Shown: one piece after another, positions 1-6,628 of the stretch
Position numbering within the stretch: position 1 is the stretch's first letter
Layout: every line of letters starts with the position of its first letter
Assembly (NCBI GenBank): GCA_012026855.1
Contig: VEOV01000081.1
Span: 1-15,319, forward strand
Length of the DNA: 15,319 nt
Direction of reading: 5' to 3'
DNA from: Geobacter sp.
Lineage (GTDB): Bacteria > Desulfobacterota > Desulfuromonadia > Geobacterales > DSM-12255
Made by a program: the position numbers and the translations under genes
The notes under the pieces: model-generated
The model's input: only the letters and a program-made list of their open reading frames with translations
Database searches by the model: none
Told to the model about the DNA's origin: nothing

Positions 1-65
1 CCGCTACCCAGGCAAACTGGTAACGCCGCCGTCAGCAGGCCACTGATCTTCAAGCTGAAACCGTA

Positions 66-138
66 CCATCCCCGGCCCCTCATGAAACAGGAGAGGGATT
101 TTACGTTCCCCTCCGGGATAGCGAGGGGCCGGGGATGG
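66..138. repeat. GC-rich extragenic palindrome (REP-like hairpin)
   Basis: A perfect 16-base inverted repeat has its left arm at 66-81 and its right arm at 123-138. A second, imperfect inner helix pairs the purine-rich stretch near 90-98 with the pyrimidine-rich stretch near 107-114. The result is a long cruciform-type hairpin of about 73 bases. It lies outside any convincing gene and just upstream of the first plus-strand gene. The layout resembles the multicopy extragenic palindromes (REP/MITE-like) of many bacteria. Copy number elsewhere in the genome cannot be seen here. There is no T-run after the right arm, so it is a poor intrinsic terminator. The 65 bases to its left may hold the last codons of a gene cut by the window edge (an open frame of 14 codons ends with TGA at 44-46), but this is too short to call. 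Confidence 0.6.
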
Positions 139-211
139 GTAAATAGCCGGCTGCAGTGACCGGCGGCCGTCAAACAATAAATTTCAGTATTCGGCACAAA
201 GGAGTTATGCT

Positions 212-757
212 ATGCATCATCCTGCACCACCAGAGAGGAACAGCGGCAACTTCACCCTGAAAGCGATTCGCGCCATCAATGCTGCCATCCTGAAGTTTGT
301 CATGACCATCAAATTGCGCTCTGTTGGTGCGACACTGCTCGGCGGTTTTGCCGGGCTGAGCCTCACCACCAACATCATCCCGCAGGCCATGGAATACAGC
401 GGCATGATGGACAGTTTCTCGGCCCGCTGGGATCTGGGCGGGTTTGCCGTTTACTCCATTATGGCTTGGGCAACGGGAGGCTGGGCAGTCCAGAGGGTCG
501 GTGAGAAGAAACGGGGCGCGTTAATCCTCGGCTTCGTCGGCCTGATCACCGGACTGCTCTTTACCGGTGTCGGCATCGGCACCCAGTTGAGCCTGCTACT
601 GACCGGCGGAGGAGCAGCACTTCTCTACGGTGCCATCGGCGGCCTGATTATCGGCGATGCCCTGAGGAATCCCCCGCCAGACGCCGGCAGCGCGCCAAGC
701 ACCCATGGCCATGGCAGCGTTGGCGAGCTGCGTTTGTTCAGATATTTCACTAAATAG
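212..757 (+). CDS. Hypothetical membrane protein, four predicted helices
   Basis: This 181-residue protein is not from a family I recognise. The start ATG is supported by a clear AAAGGAG ribosome site at 198-204, seven bases upstream. The first 35 residues are polar and basic. Hydrophobic segments follow at about residues 36-58, 75-95, 102-122 and 127-149, all rich in glycine and small residues. The last 30 residues are soluble, with Pro- and His/Gly-rich patches. It is therefore probably an inner-membrane protein of four helices. It sits 85 bases upstream of nhaD in the same direction and may be cotranscribed with it, but no function can be deduced from the sequence. The frame of nhaD is open back into the 3' end of this gene. 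That upstream extension is very unlikely to be translated, because nhaD has its own start and ribosome site at 843. Confidence 0.75.
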   Translation: MHHPAPPERNSGNFTLKAIRAINAAILKFVMTIKLRSVGATLLGGFAGLSLTTNIIPQAMEYSGMMDSFSARWDLGGFAVYSIMAWATGGWAVQRVGEKKRGALILGFVGLITGLLFTGVGIGTQLSLLLTGGGAALLYGAIGGLIIGDALRNPPPDAGSAPSTHGHGSVGELRLFRYFTK

Positions 758-778
758 CAAGGCGCAACAGCGCTCTTC

Positions 779-805
779 AAACCGCCTAACTTTGCCCGGT
801 TTTTG
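779..805 (+). terminator. Weak possible intrinsic terminator
   Basis: AAACCG at 779-784 can pair with CGGTTT at 797-802 across a 12-base loop, followed by two more T bases. It lies between the 181-residue membrane protein and nhaD. The stem is short and the loop large, so if it works at all it may only attenuate read-through into nhaD. Confidence 0.2.
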
Positions 806-842
806 TCAACTAAGATCAAATTTACAGCCCGGAGATCAGCAC

Positions 843-2129
843 ATGCTCACCGCCATTGTTATCATCTTTGTCATTGCCTACGCCGCCATCGCCCTGGAGC
901 ATCCTCTCAAGGTCAACAAGTCAGCTTCGGCCCTGATCGGTGCCGGTCTGCTCTGGACCATCTACGCCCTCTCCACCGGCGACCATCATCTGGTGAGTGA
1001 ACAACTGAACGAGTCGCTGATGGGGACGGCACAGATCGTCTTCTTCCTCATGGGAGCAATGACCATTGTCGAGGTGGTGGACGCCCACAACGGCTTCGAT
1101 GTAATCACCTCCCGCATCAAGACCACCAAACTGACCACGCTCCTCTGGCTTATCGGCATTGTCACCTTCTTCCTCAGCTCCGTGCTCGACAACCTGACCA
1201 CCACCATCGTCATGATCTCGCTGATCAAAAAGCTGCTCGACAAGCATGACGACCGGCTCTTCTTTGCCGGCATCATTGTCATAGCCGCCAATGCCGGCGG
1301 CGCCTGGTCACCCATCGGCGACGTCACCACCGCCATGCTCTGGATCGGCGGCCAGATCACCACCCTGGCCATCATGAAGGGGGTTTTCATTGCCTCCATG
1401 ATCAACATGATCGTGCCGCTGGCCATAACCAGCTGGTTCCTCAAGGGGAAGCTGGTTGTTTCACCAACAAAGATAGAAGAGCATGGTCACCGCGACAAGA
1501 CTACACCTTTCGAGCAGAACCTGATGTTCACCATGGGGCTCGGCATCCTGATCTGTGTGCCGATCTTCAAGACCGTCACTCACCTGCCGCCGTTCATGGG
1601 GATTCTCTTCGGCCTAGGCATCCTCTGGCTGACAGGAGAGCTGCTGCATAGTAAAAAGGACGATGAAGACAAAGAACACCTCACCCTGGTAAGGGCACTC
1701 AAGCAGATCGATATGGCGTCCATCGTCTTTTTCATCGGCATCCTCCTGGCGGTAGCCACTCTGGAGCATACCCACATCCTCACTAATCTGGCCGGCTGGC
1801 TCAACCGGGTCGTCGGGCGTGAAGATGTCATCGTCACCATCATTGGCATGGTGAGCGCCATCGTCGACAACGTGCCACTGGTAGCCGCCTCCATGGGTAT
1901 GTACAGCCTGCAGCAGTACCCGACCGACAGCTTCCTGTGGGAGTTTATGGCTTACTGCGCCGGCACCGGCGGCTCGATCCTGATCATCGGTTCAGCCGCA
2001 GGAGTAGCGGCAATGGGGCTGGAGAAGATTCACTTCTTCTGGTATGTCAAGCGAATCAGCGGGCTGGCGCTGGTGGGGTATTTCGGCGGCATTGCCGCCT
2101 ACATAATTCAATTTCGGCTATTTCATTAA
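843..2129 (+). CDS. nhaD: NhaD-family Na+/H+ antiporter
   Basis: This is an integral inner-membrane antiporter of 428 residues that exchanges cytoplasmic Na+ (or Li+) for protons, within the ion transporter (IT) superfamily. Family hallmarks are visible: FLSSVLDNLTTTIVM at 110-124, AANAGGAWSPIGDVTTAMLW at 148-167, the second DN motif SAIVDNVPLVAA at 338-349, and a Gly-rich GTGGSILIIGSAAG segment at 374-387. The two Asp-Asn motifs sit in the repeated halves typical of the fold. About eleven to twelve hydrophobic segments are present, with a charged cytoplasmic loop around residues 270-283. I chose the ATG at 843 over an in-frame ATG 138 bases upstream for two reasons: GGAG at 831-834 precedes it at good spacing, and the protein then begins directly with a membrane helix as in the family. 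The upstream extension would overlap the preceding gene. A small membrane-protein gene follows after nine bases. Confidence 0.93.
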   Translation: MLTAIVIIFVIAYAAIALEHPLKVNKSASALIGAGLLWTIYALSTGDHHLVSEQLNESLMGTAQIVFFLMGAMTIVEVVDAHNGFDVITSRIKTTKLTTLLWLIGIVTFFLSSVLDNLTTTIVMISLIKKLLDKHDDRLFFAGIIVIAANAGGAWSPIGDVTTAMLWIGGQITTLAIMKGVFIASMINMIVPLAITSWFLKGKLVVSPTKIEEHGHRDKTTPFEQNLMFTMGLGILICVPIFKTVTHLPPFMGILFGLGILWLTGELLHSKKDDEDKEHLTLVRALKQIDMASIVFFIGILLAVATLEHTHILTNLAGWLNRVVGREDVIVTIIGMVSAIVDNVPLVAASMGMYSLQQYPTDSFLWEFMAYCAGTGGSILIIGSAAGVAAMGLEKIHFFWYVKRISGLALVGYFGGIAAYIIQFRLFH

Positions 2130-2138
2130 TTCGACACT

Positions 2139-2423
2139 ATGAAAATGACAAAAACCCTGACAATTGAGCCGCGCTTTCTTGAACGACGCTATGTCGCTAT
2201 TTTCCTCAATGGCATCCTCTTTGTCACAAATTTTCTCCTTTTCTATTTCATCTGGCTCTATGTCTTTGCGGACATTACCGGATTATTGCGGCTGGCCTTC
2301 TGCTGGACAGGGGCATACTCGCTGACCTGGATCATGTCCCTGATGGCCAAGGGAGCAGCCAGGCTCGCGCTGGTCGTGGTTTTTCTTGGCATTCTGTATT
2401 TTATCCTCATGCAGAAACCATAG
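2139..2423 (+). CDS. Small hypothetical membrane protein (94 aa)
   Basis: This is a short protein with a basic N-terminal tail and three hydrophobic segments at about residues 18-43, 47-68 and 74-91. Phe, Leu and aromatic residues are abundant. I do not recognise the family. The gene begins nine bases after the nhaD stop and ends 14 bases before the TPR gene, so cotranscription with nhaD is likely. No good ribosome site precedes the ATG at 2139 or the alternative in-frame ATG at 2145, so translation may depend on coupling to nhaD. An accessory role for the antiporter is possible on position alone, but nothing in the sequence proves it. Confidence 0.65.
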   Translation: MKMTKTLTIEPRFLERRYVAIFLNGILFVTNFLLFYFIWLYVFADITGLLRLAFCWTGAYSLTWIMSLMAKGAARLALVVVFLGILYFILMQKP

Positions 2424-2437
2424 CATCGGTGAGACCC

Positions 2438-3487
2438 ATGTTGAATCCAATAGTACTGTCACTGCTTAGCGTGGTTATCTTCTGCAGCTCTTCAGTTCAG
2501 GCTAAAAACTGCGAACTGCAATGCATTGAAGCAAGTGCCCCTCTTGTCACTTCTCAACCAAAAGACACTGACGCACGTGTTAGTGACGGCAGAATTTGTC
2601 CTAAAGCTGTCAGAGAAATTGGCAGTAGTGACAGAGACGCATTGACTGGCATTGAGGGCTTAGAAGTTATTTCACCTGACATTGCGGGGGTTTATTTCAA
2701 TATCGCCACCTCACTGGAGCAAACCGGTGATCATAAAGGCGCAATAAGTGCTTATGAACAGTGCATCTCCCTTGACAAATCCAATGCAAATGCCCACCAG
2801 AAGCTTGCAGAAATATACACTCTCATGGGCAGATACGCCTTAGCAATTATCGAATACAGAAATGCGATTGACATAACTCCGGAAGACCCTGCTATTCATT
2901 GTCAGCTTGCCAAAGCATATAAGAAGATGGGTAAACTGAATGAGGCGGCTAAGTCATTTGAAGCAGCAATCAGGCTTGACAAATTTAACCTGGAGCCGCG
3001 TCGAGAACTTATAAAACTGGAAATTAAAAGAAACAACCTTCTCCGCGCAGAGAAGCTGAGTCGAGAGATTCTTATCATTGACAGAAATGATCAGGAGGAG
3101 CGAACCCGATTGATAGGAATTCTGGGTCGGCAAAAGAAATATGTGGACTTGGCTCACTTTCTTACCGATGAAATAAGCCGCTACCCAGCAGAAAGTTTTA
3201 ACTATTACAGGCTTGGCCTTGTCAAGGAATCCCTCAAAGACTACAAAGCTGCTACTGATGCATTTTTGAAATCAATTGCCTTAAAAGCGACAGCCAATTC
3301 GTATTTCGCTCTTGCTCGAATCTATATGAGCGTTCCAGACTCAAGAAAAGCCCGAGAAGCACTGATTAAGGCAGCCCAAATCGACCCTAAACGAGAAGAT
3401 GTCAATGAAATGCTATCACTCATTGATAAAGAATATAACAGTAGCAGTGTCGGCACCGCACCAAAATCGCCAATCAAAGGTAAATAA
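2438..3487 (+). CDS. Exported TPR-repeat protein
   Basis: The protein is about 349 residues long. The first 23 residues form a typical signal peptide, with a hydrophobic core and a VQA-K cleavage site, so it is probably periplasmic; the Cys before the site is preceded by Phe and does not form a lipobox. After a Cys-containing linker of about 65 residues, tandem tetratricopeptide units fill the rest, with clear examples beginning near the segments IAGVYFNIATSLEQTGDHKG, HQKLAEIYTLMGRYALAI and IHCQLAKAYKKMGKLNEAA. About six to seven repeats end in a short Ser/Gly/Pro/Lys-rich tail. TPR arrays bind protein partners, but no partner is evident. I prefer the ATG at 2438, with GGTGAG just upstream, over the in-frame GTG at 2429. 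The gene is visibly richer in A+T than nhaD before it, and uses many AAA, AAT and ATA codons, which hints at a different origin or relaxed composition. Confidence 0.8.
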   Translation: MLNPIVLSLLSVVIFCSSSVQAKNCELQCIEASAPLVTSQPKDTDARVSDGRICPKAVREIGSSDRDALTGIEGLEVISPDIAGVYFNIATSLEQTGDHKGAISAYEQCISLDKSNANAHQKLAEIYTLMGRYALAIIEYRNAIDITPEDPAIHCQLAKAYKKMGKLNEAAKSFEAAIRLDKFNLEPRRELIKLEIKRNNLLRAEKLSREILIIDRNDQEERTRLIGILGRQKKYVDLAHFLTDEISRYPAESFNYYRLGLVKESLKDYKAATDAFLKSIALKATANSYFALARIYMSVPDSRKAREALIKAAQIDPKREDVNEMLSLIDKEYNSSSVGTAPKSPIKGK

Positions 3488-3665
3488 CTTCCTGCATGAT
3501 TCTCTTATGACTACAGAATGGGTGCATCTGGCGCTAGCAATGCTTCCCCCTTGGCACTGCCTATCTAAATTTAAAAGGTTTCCCCGCATTTCTTCAAGCT
3601 CGTCGCCCCTGAAATGAAATTATCGATTGATATTACTTTTCCCTGACATAAACAAATAAAAAAGA

Positions 3666-3690
3666 GGGCTTGCGTCCAAGCCCCCCTTTT
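3666..3690. terminator. Bidirectional intrinsic terminator
   Basis: GGGCTTG at 3666-3672 pairs perfectly with CAAGCCC at 3677-3683 over a four-base loop. On the plus strand it is followed by CCC then TTTT. On the minus strand the stem is followed by TCTTTTTTATTT, a strong T-run. It sits between the converging ends of the TPR gene (plus) and the zinc-ribbon gene (minus) and can serve both, with the better T-run for the minus-strand gene. Confidence 0.8.
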
Positions 3691-3716
3691 CTACTGCTTA
3701 ATATATCAAAGCCGCT

Positions 3717-3872
3717 CTATGAGCGCATTCTCTCGATATTTTTGAGTCTGTTTGCCAAGATGGTGGAGTCGAGCATCTCCCCGCAGCAGGTGCACTTCCA
3801 TGCATCGAAGGAACGGACAAAATCATAGTACTTCTCAGCAAACATTCGGCCTCTACACTTTGGACATTGCAT
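3717..3872 (-). CDS. Small zinc-ribbon protein (51 aa)
   Basis: This is a short gene translated from ATG at 3872-3870 to TAG at 3719-3717. The protein begins MQCPKCRGRMFAEKYYDF and continues to a second knuckle, WKCTCCGEML. The two pairs CPKC (residues 3-6) and CTCC (27-30) can form a four-Cys zinc ribbon. The C-terminal third is helical and basic (ANRLKNIERMR). Similar 50-60-residue zinc-ribbon proteins are, from general knowledge, common in Geobacter-type genomes, and their function is unknown. A strong ribosome site (AGGAGGGG) lies just upstream of the start. A candidate sigma-54 promoter lies about 50 bases upstream and an intrinsic terminator just downstream, so it appears to be a single-gene unit. 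A different minus-strand frame over 3698-3916 is longer but has no such features and is rejected. Confidence 0.8.
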   Translation of the reverse strand: MQCPKCRGRMFAEKYYDFVRSFDAWKCTCCGEMLDSTILANRLKNIERMRS

Positions 3873-3923
3873 GATTCCCCTCCTGGCTCTAATTTGATAC
3901 AGATTAACAAGTGCAATGTTTAT

Positions 3924-3940
3924 TACATCAATCGTGCCAA
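3924..3940 (-). promoter_or_regulatory. Candidate sigma-54 promoter for the zinc-ribbon gene
   Basis: Read on the minus strand, 3940-3924 is TTGGCACGATTGATGTA. The -24 half TTGGCACG matches the RpoN consensus fully. The -12 half is ATGTA where TTGCA is expected, so the usual GC is GT. The predicted start would lie near 3912, leaving a leader of about 40 bases before the ATG at 3872. The AT-rich DNA upstream could host an enhancer-binding protein, but I see no proven site. Confidence 0.35.
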
Positions 3941-4098
3941 TCCCTCCGATATGTCTTAGATTTATCTAATATAAATAACATTAGTCATATAACTGTTTAT
4001 TTTCAACCATTTACGATTGCAATCAATTTATTTCCAGCTAAAGTTTTGCCCGCATGATGCTCTCTGCCCAGGCTAGGGCAGGGACTACCGTCAGTTTA

Positions 4099-4127
4099 TT
4101 GACGCATATTTGAAACAAATTTACATT
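4099..4127 (+). promoter_or_regulatory. Possible sigma-70 promoter inside the intergenic region
   Basis: TTGACG (4099-4104) and TACATT (4122-4127) are separated by 17 bases, with five and four matches to the consensus hexamers. No credible gene follows. If active it would start a transcript near 4134 that reaches the dyad and T-run at 4184-4216. AT-rich DNA yields such matches by chance, so confidence is low. Confidence 0.25.
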
Positions 4128-4133
4128 CGCGAC

Positions 4134-4216
4134 ATTGCAAGGGGAGAGTATTGGCGGGCAAGCAGTGCTGCAAACTACCGTATTGACGACAATCAGGGTG
4201 ATTGCGTCATATTTTT
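4134..4216 (+). ncRNA. Speculative small RNA unit
   Basis: This is an inferred transcript of about 80 bases between the possible promoter at 4099-4127 and the hairpin with T-run at 4184-4216. There is no similarity to an RNA family that I recognise. It is called only because promoter, spacing and terminator-like structure line up without a gene. Confidence 0.18.
4184..4216 (+). terminator. Terminator-like dyad
   Basis: TGACGACAATCA (4184-4195) pairs with TGATTGCGTCA (4199-4209) over a GGG loop. All 11 pairs match apart from one bulged A. TATTTTT follows directly on the plus strand, giving an intrinsic-terminator layout, while the minus strand has no T-run. It could instead be an operator, since TGACG/CGTCA cores recur nearby. 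Confidence 0.35.
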
Positions 4217-4238
4217 GACTACATATTCATGCTTTGTC

Positions 4239-4262
4239 AAAAATTTGGCTCAAAGTCGCCAA
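4239..4262 (-). terminator. Weak possible terminator of copA
   Basis: On the minus strand TTGGC (4262-4258) pairs with GCCAA (4249-4245) over an eight-base loop and is followed by ATTTTTG. It lies about 55 bases after the copA stop. The five-pair stem is weak, but the position and the T-run fit a terminator. Confidence 0.3.
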
Positions 4263-4314
4263 GGAGAATTTCCAGCGGGGATTATTGCCACATTGACATG
4301 ATTAATATGCACGC

Positions 4315-6489
4315 TCAGAGCTTGACCCTTTTCAACAGCAGCGAGTTTGTCACCACCGACACTGACGATAATGCCATGGCAAGCCCGGCATACTCCGGCA
4401 AAAGGGTGATTCCAAAGGCAGGATAGAGAGCACCGGCGGCAACTGGAATGCCGACGACATTGTAAAACAGCGCCCAGAAAAGGTTCTGTTTCACCTTGGC
4501 CAGAGTTGCCCGGCCGAGGCGGATCACCCGGACAACATCCAGGAGATCGTTGCGCACCAGGATAATATCCCCGGTCTCCTTGGCCACATCAGTACCGCTC
4601 CCGATGGCAATGCCAACATCGGCAGCCGCCAGCGCCGGAGCATCATTAATGCCGTCACCCACCATGGCAACGACAAACCCCTTTGCCCGGTATTCACTCA
4701 CAACCTGTTGCTTGCGTTCCGGCAGGACCTGTGCCTCGAAGCCGTCAAGGGCAAGCTCACCGGCAACAGTGGCTGCAACGGCGGCATGATCACCGGTAAT
4801 CATGATGCAGCGAACCCCCATGGATTGCAGCAGAGCCACGGCAGCAGCTGAACCGGCCTTGAGAGGATCGGCAAAGGCGGCCACACCGGCAAGAACACCG
4901 TCAGCCGCCAGCCAGACAAGGGATTTTCCCTCCCTGGCAAGCGTATCAGCCTGATCGCCCAGAGCATTACAGGCAACGCCGGACTCTTCCAAGAGCCGTC
5001 TGCTGCCGGATATCAACCGCACCCCTTTGTAACTGCAAATGATACCGAAACCGCTGCGCTCTTCACTGTTTTCCATGGCACCAACAGCTATGCCGCGCTT
5101 TGTGGCAGCAGCCACGGCAGCAACAGCCAGCGGGTGATTGGAGTTTGAGCTGGCAGCAGTCAGCTGTTCCAGGAACAGCAGCTCAGTCACCCCGGCAGTA
5201 GCAATATGGGAGACAAGGGCAGGCCGCCCTTCGGTCAAGGTTCCGGTTTTGTCCAGAAGCACCAGATTTATTCCGGAGAGATGTTCTAGTACCGAACCAC
5301 GACGCACCAGGATGCCTGCTGACAGGCCGATGCCGCTACCAACCATGATGGCAGTCGGCGTTGCCAGCCCCATGGCACAGGGACAGGCGATGACCACCAC
5401 GGCAATTGCCAGCTTGAAAGCGAAGATAAAACCATGGGACGAGAGGAAATACCAGCCGCAGAAAGTGGCGACTGCCAGAAGCAGCACAACCGGCACGAAC
5501 CAGGCTGATACCCGGTCGGCAAAACGCTGGATGGGAGCCTTGTCGGATTGGGCATCCTGTACCAGCCGCACGATGCGGGCCAGCACGGTATCCTCGCCAA
5601 CACCGGTTGCCTTGATCTGCAGTGCACCGGTGAGATTAATGGTAGCGCCAATAACCCTGTCACCGGACAGCTTGCTGACCGGCAACGATTCGCCGGTCAC
5701 CAGCGCTTCGTCAACACTGCTCTCACCGGCCACGATCTCGCCGTCGACAGGGAAAGCCTCTCCGGCCCTCACCAGCAGCAGGTCTCCCGCCTTGACTGCT
5801 TCGGCGGCAACGTCAACCTCACTGCCGTCGACCAGCAGTCTCGCCCTCTTGGGCTGCAGGTTCAACAGTGCCTGCAGCGCCCTGCTGGCAGCCCCGCGGG
5901 CCCTGGCCTCCAGATATTTGCCAAGCCGTATAAAGGCAATCAACATGGCGGAAGTCTCAAAAAACACCCCGCCATGCCAGCCGGCGAGAAAAGCGATCAG
6001 AGAATAGCCGAAGGCAGCCGTTGTCCCCAGCGCCACCAGCACATCCATATTGGCGCTGCCGCTCCTGACGGCATACCAGGCGCCACGGTAGAAGGTTAGT
6101 CCGGCGCTGAACTGGACTATTGCCGCCAGCACGAGGTTCAGCCACCCGACAGCCCGGTTGTCGTGCATCGCCATGGTTGCCATGATCGGCAGCGACAATG
6201 CCAGGGCAAAAACAAACCAGTAGAACTGCGCTTTAAGCTCCCTCTGAATATCTGCTTCGCTCTCTGCCCGGACAGCACTGCGAATGCCGTAACCGAGTCC
6301 GGTAACGACCTGCTCGATCCGGGCAGCGGAGACCACCGTCTCATCAAAATCAACCCGCAGCTCTCCCATGGCAAAGTTGACAGCAGCCCGGGCGACTCCA
6401 GCGGTTTCGTTCAGGGTTTTATCGATCCTGGCGGCGCAGTTGACGCACGACATGCCGCTGATGGAGTATGTAGCCTGCTTGTTTGACAT
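4315..6489 (-). CDS. copA: Cu(I)-exporting P1B-type ATPase
   Basis: This is a 724-residue inner-membrane pump that uses ATP to move Cu(I) (perhaps also Ag(I)) out of the cytoplasm. Domains in order: one N-terminal heavy-metal-binding domain with GMSCVNC (Cys15, Cys18); paired N-terminal helices from about residue 88; the actuator domain with TGES at 265-268; the CPC metal-site motif at 369-371; the phosphorylation site DKTGT with Asp413; the HP pair at 452-453; TGDH at 565-568; and GDGIND at 611-616. FYN in the seventh helix (Tyr676-Asn677) and MALSS in the eighth (Met705, Ser708-709) are the Cu(I)-subgroup signature. I chose the ATG at 6489 because it has AGGA upstream and starts right at the metal-binding domain; an in-frame ATG 66 bases upstream would add an unconserved tail. 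No chaperone or regulator gene adjoins it, so it is a stand-alone unit. Confidence 0.95.
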   Translation of the reverse strand: MSNKQATYSISGMSCVNCAARIDKTLNETAGVARAAVNFAMGELRVDFDETVVSAARIEQVVTGLGYGIRSAVRAESEADIQRELKAQFYWFVFALALSLPIMATMAMHDNRAVGWLNLVLAAIVQFSAGLTFYRGAWYAVRSGSANMDVLVALGTTAAFGYSLIAFLAGWHGGVFFETSAMLIAFIRLGKYLEARARGAASRALQALLNLQPKRARLLVDGSEVDVAAEAVKAGDLLLVRAGEAFPVDGEIVAGESSVDEALVTGESLPVSKLSGDRVIGATINLTGALQIKATGVGEDTVLARIVRLVQDAQSDKAPIQRFADRVSAWFVPVVLLLAVATFCGWYFLSSHGFIFAFKLAIAVVVIACPCAMGLATPTAIMVGSGIGLSAGILVRRGSVLEHLSGINLVLLDKTGTLTEGRPALVSHIATAGVTELLFLEQLTAASSNSNHPLAVAAVAAATKRGIAVGAMENSEERSGFGIICSYKGVRLISGSRRLLEESGVACNALGDQADTLAREGKSLVWLAADGVLAGVAAFADPLKAGSAAAVALLQSMGVRCIMITGDHAAVAATVAGELALDGFEAQVLPERKQQVVSEYRAKGFVVAMVGDGINDAPALAAADVGIAIGSGTDVAKETGDIILVRNDLLDVVRVIRLGRATLAKVKQNLFWALFYNVVGIPVAAGALYPAFGITLLPEYAGLAMALSSVSVVTNSLLLKRVKL

Positions 6490-6578
6490 TAAAGAATTCC
6501 TGCGCTGAGAAGAATTTAACTGCTCACAATTGTATTTTACACCAGAATCAGGCATATAATCAGTAACGATTGCCCGGC

Positions 6579-6592
6579 TGCCTTGTCAAGGC
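6579..6592. promoter_or_regulatory. Dyad in the divergent copA control region
   Basis: GCCTTGTCAAGGC (6580-6592) is a 13-base palindrome around a single central base; one bulged base lets the arms extend to GCTG/CAGC. It lies between copA (minus) and the 53-residue gene (plus). The minus strand of the same dyad contains a perfect TTGACA hexamer, although I find no good -10 at 16-18 bases from it. A metal-responsive regulator site is possible. The spacing between half-sites is shorter than in typical MerR/CueR operators. Confidence 0.3.
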
Positions 6593-6628
6593 CAGCTCAA
6601 TATATTATCCCAGAGGTGACAGCAAACC

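Larger units (their letters stand above)
3873..4314. other. AT-rich intergenic region without a convincing gene
   Basis: These roughly 440 bases separate the zinc-ribbon gene from the 3' end of the copper ATPase gene. Composition is AT-rich, especially 3955-4060. Contents that I can see: the zinc-ribbon leader and a candidate sigma-54 promoter (3924-3940); a hairpin CTGCCC/GGGCAG at 4064-4081; two copies of a split motif ACTACCGT plus ATTGACG (4084-4104 and 4174-4188); a near-perfect dyad followed by a T-run (4184-4216); and a weak hairpin after copA (4239-4262). Short open frames (for example 4110-4301, plus, from TTG) lack ribosome sites and coding character. Confidence 0.55.

Noticed and set aside
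1..65. End of a gene cut by the left window edge
   Set aside because: Two frames are open for only a few codons before stops; too short to identify.
705..842. Upstream in-frame extension of NhaD
   Set aside because: It would overlap the preceding gene and add 46 polar residues not typical of the family; the ATG at 843 has a ribosome site.
3407..3578. 58-codon minus-strand frame opposite the end of the TPR gene
   Set aside because: No ribosome site and mostly antisense to the TPR gene; the translation has mixed, non-domain character.
3698..3916. 72-codon minus-strand frame overlapping the zinc-ribbon gene
   Set aside because: The shorter frame at 3717-3872 has two Cys pairs in ribbon spacing and a strong ribosome site; the longer frame has neither.
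4110..4301. 63-codon plus-strand frame from a TTG
   Set aside because: No ribosome site, and the frame runs across dyads; the translation has no recognisable domain.
5138..6007. Long plus-strand open frame (289 codons) opposite copA
   Set aside because: It is antisense to a fully motif-supported copA, has a Ser/Thr/Pro/Ala-rich low-complexity translation typical of GC-rich antisense frames, and has no ribosome site.
6490..6555. Upstream in-frame extension of CopA
   Set aside because: It adds 22 unconserved residues across likely promoter DNA; the ATG at 6489 starts just before the metal-binding domain and has AGGA upstream.
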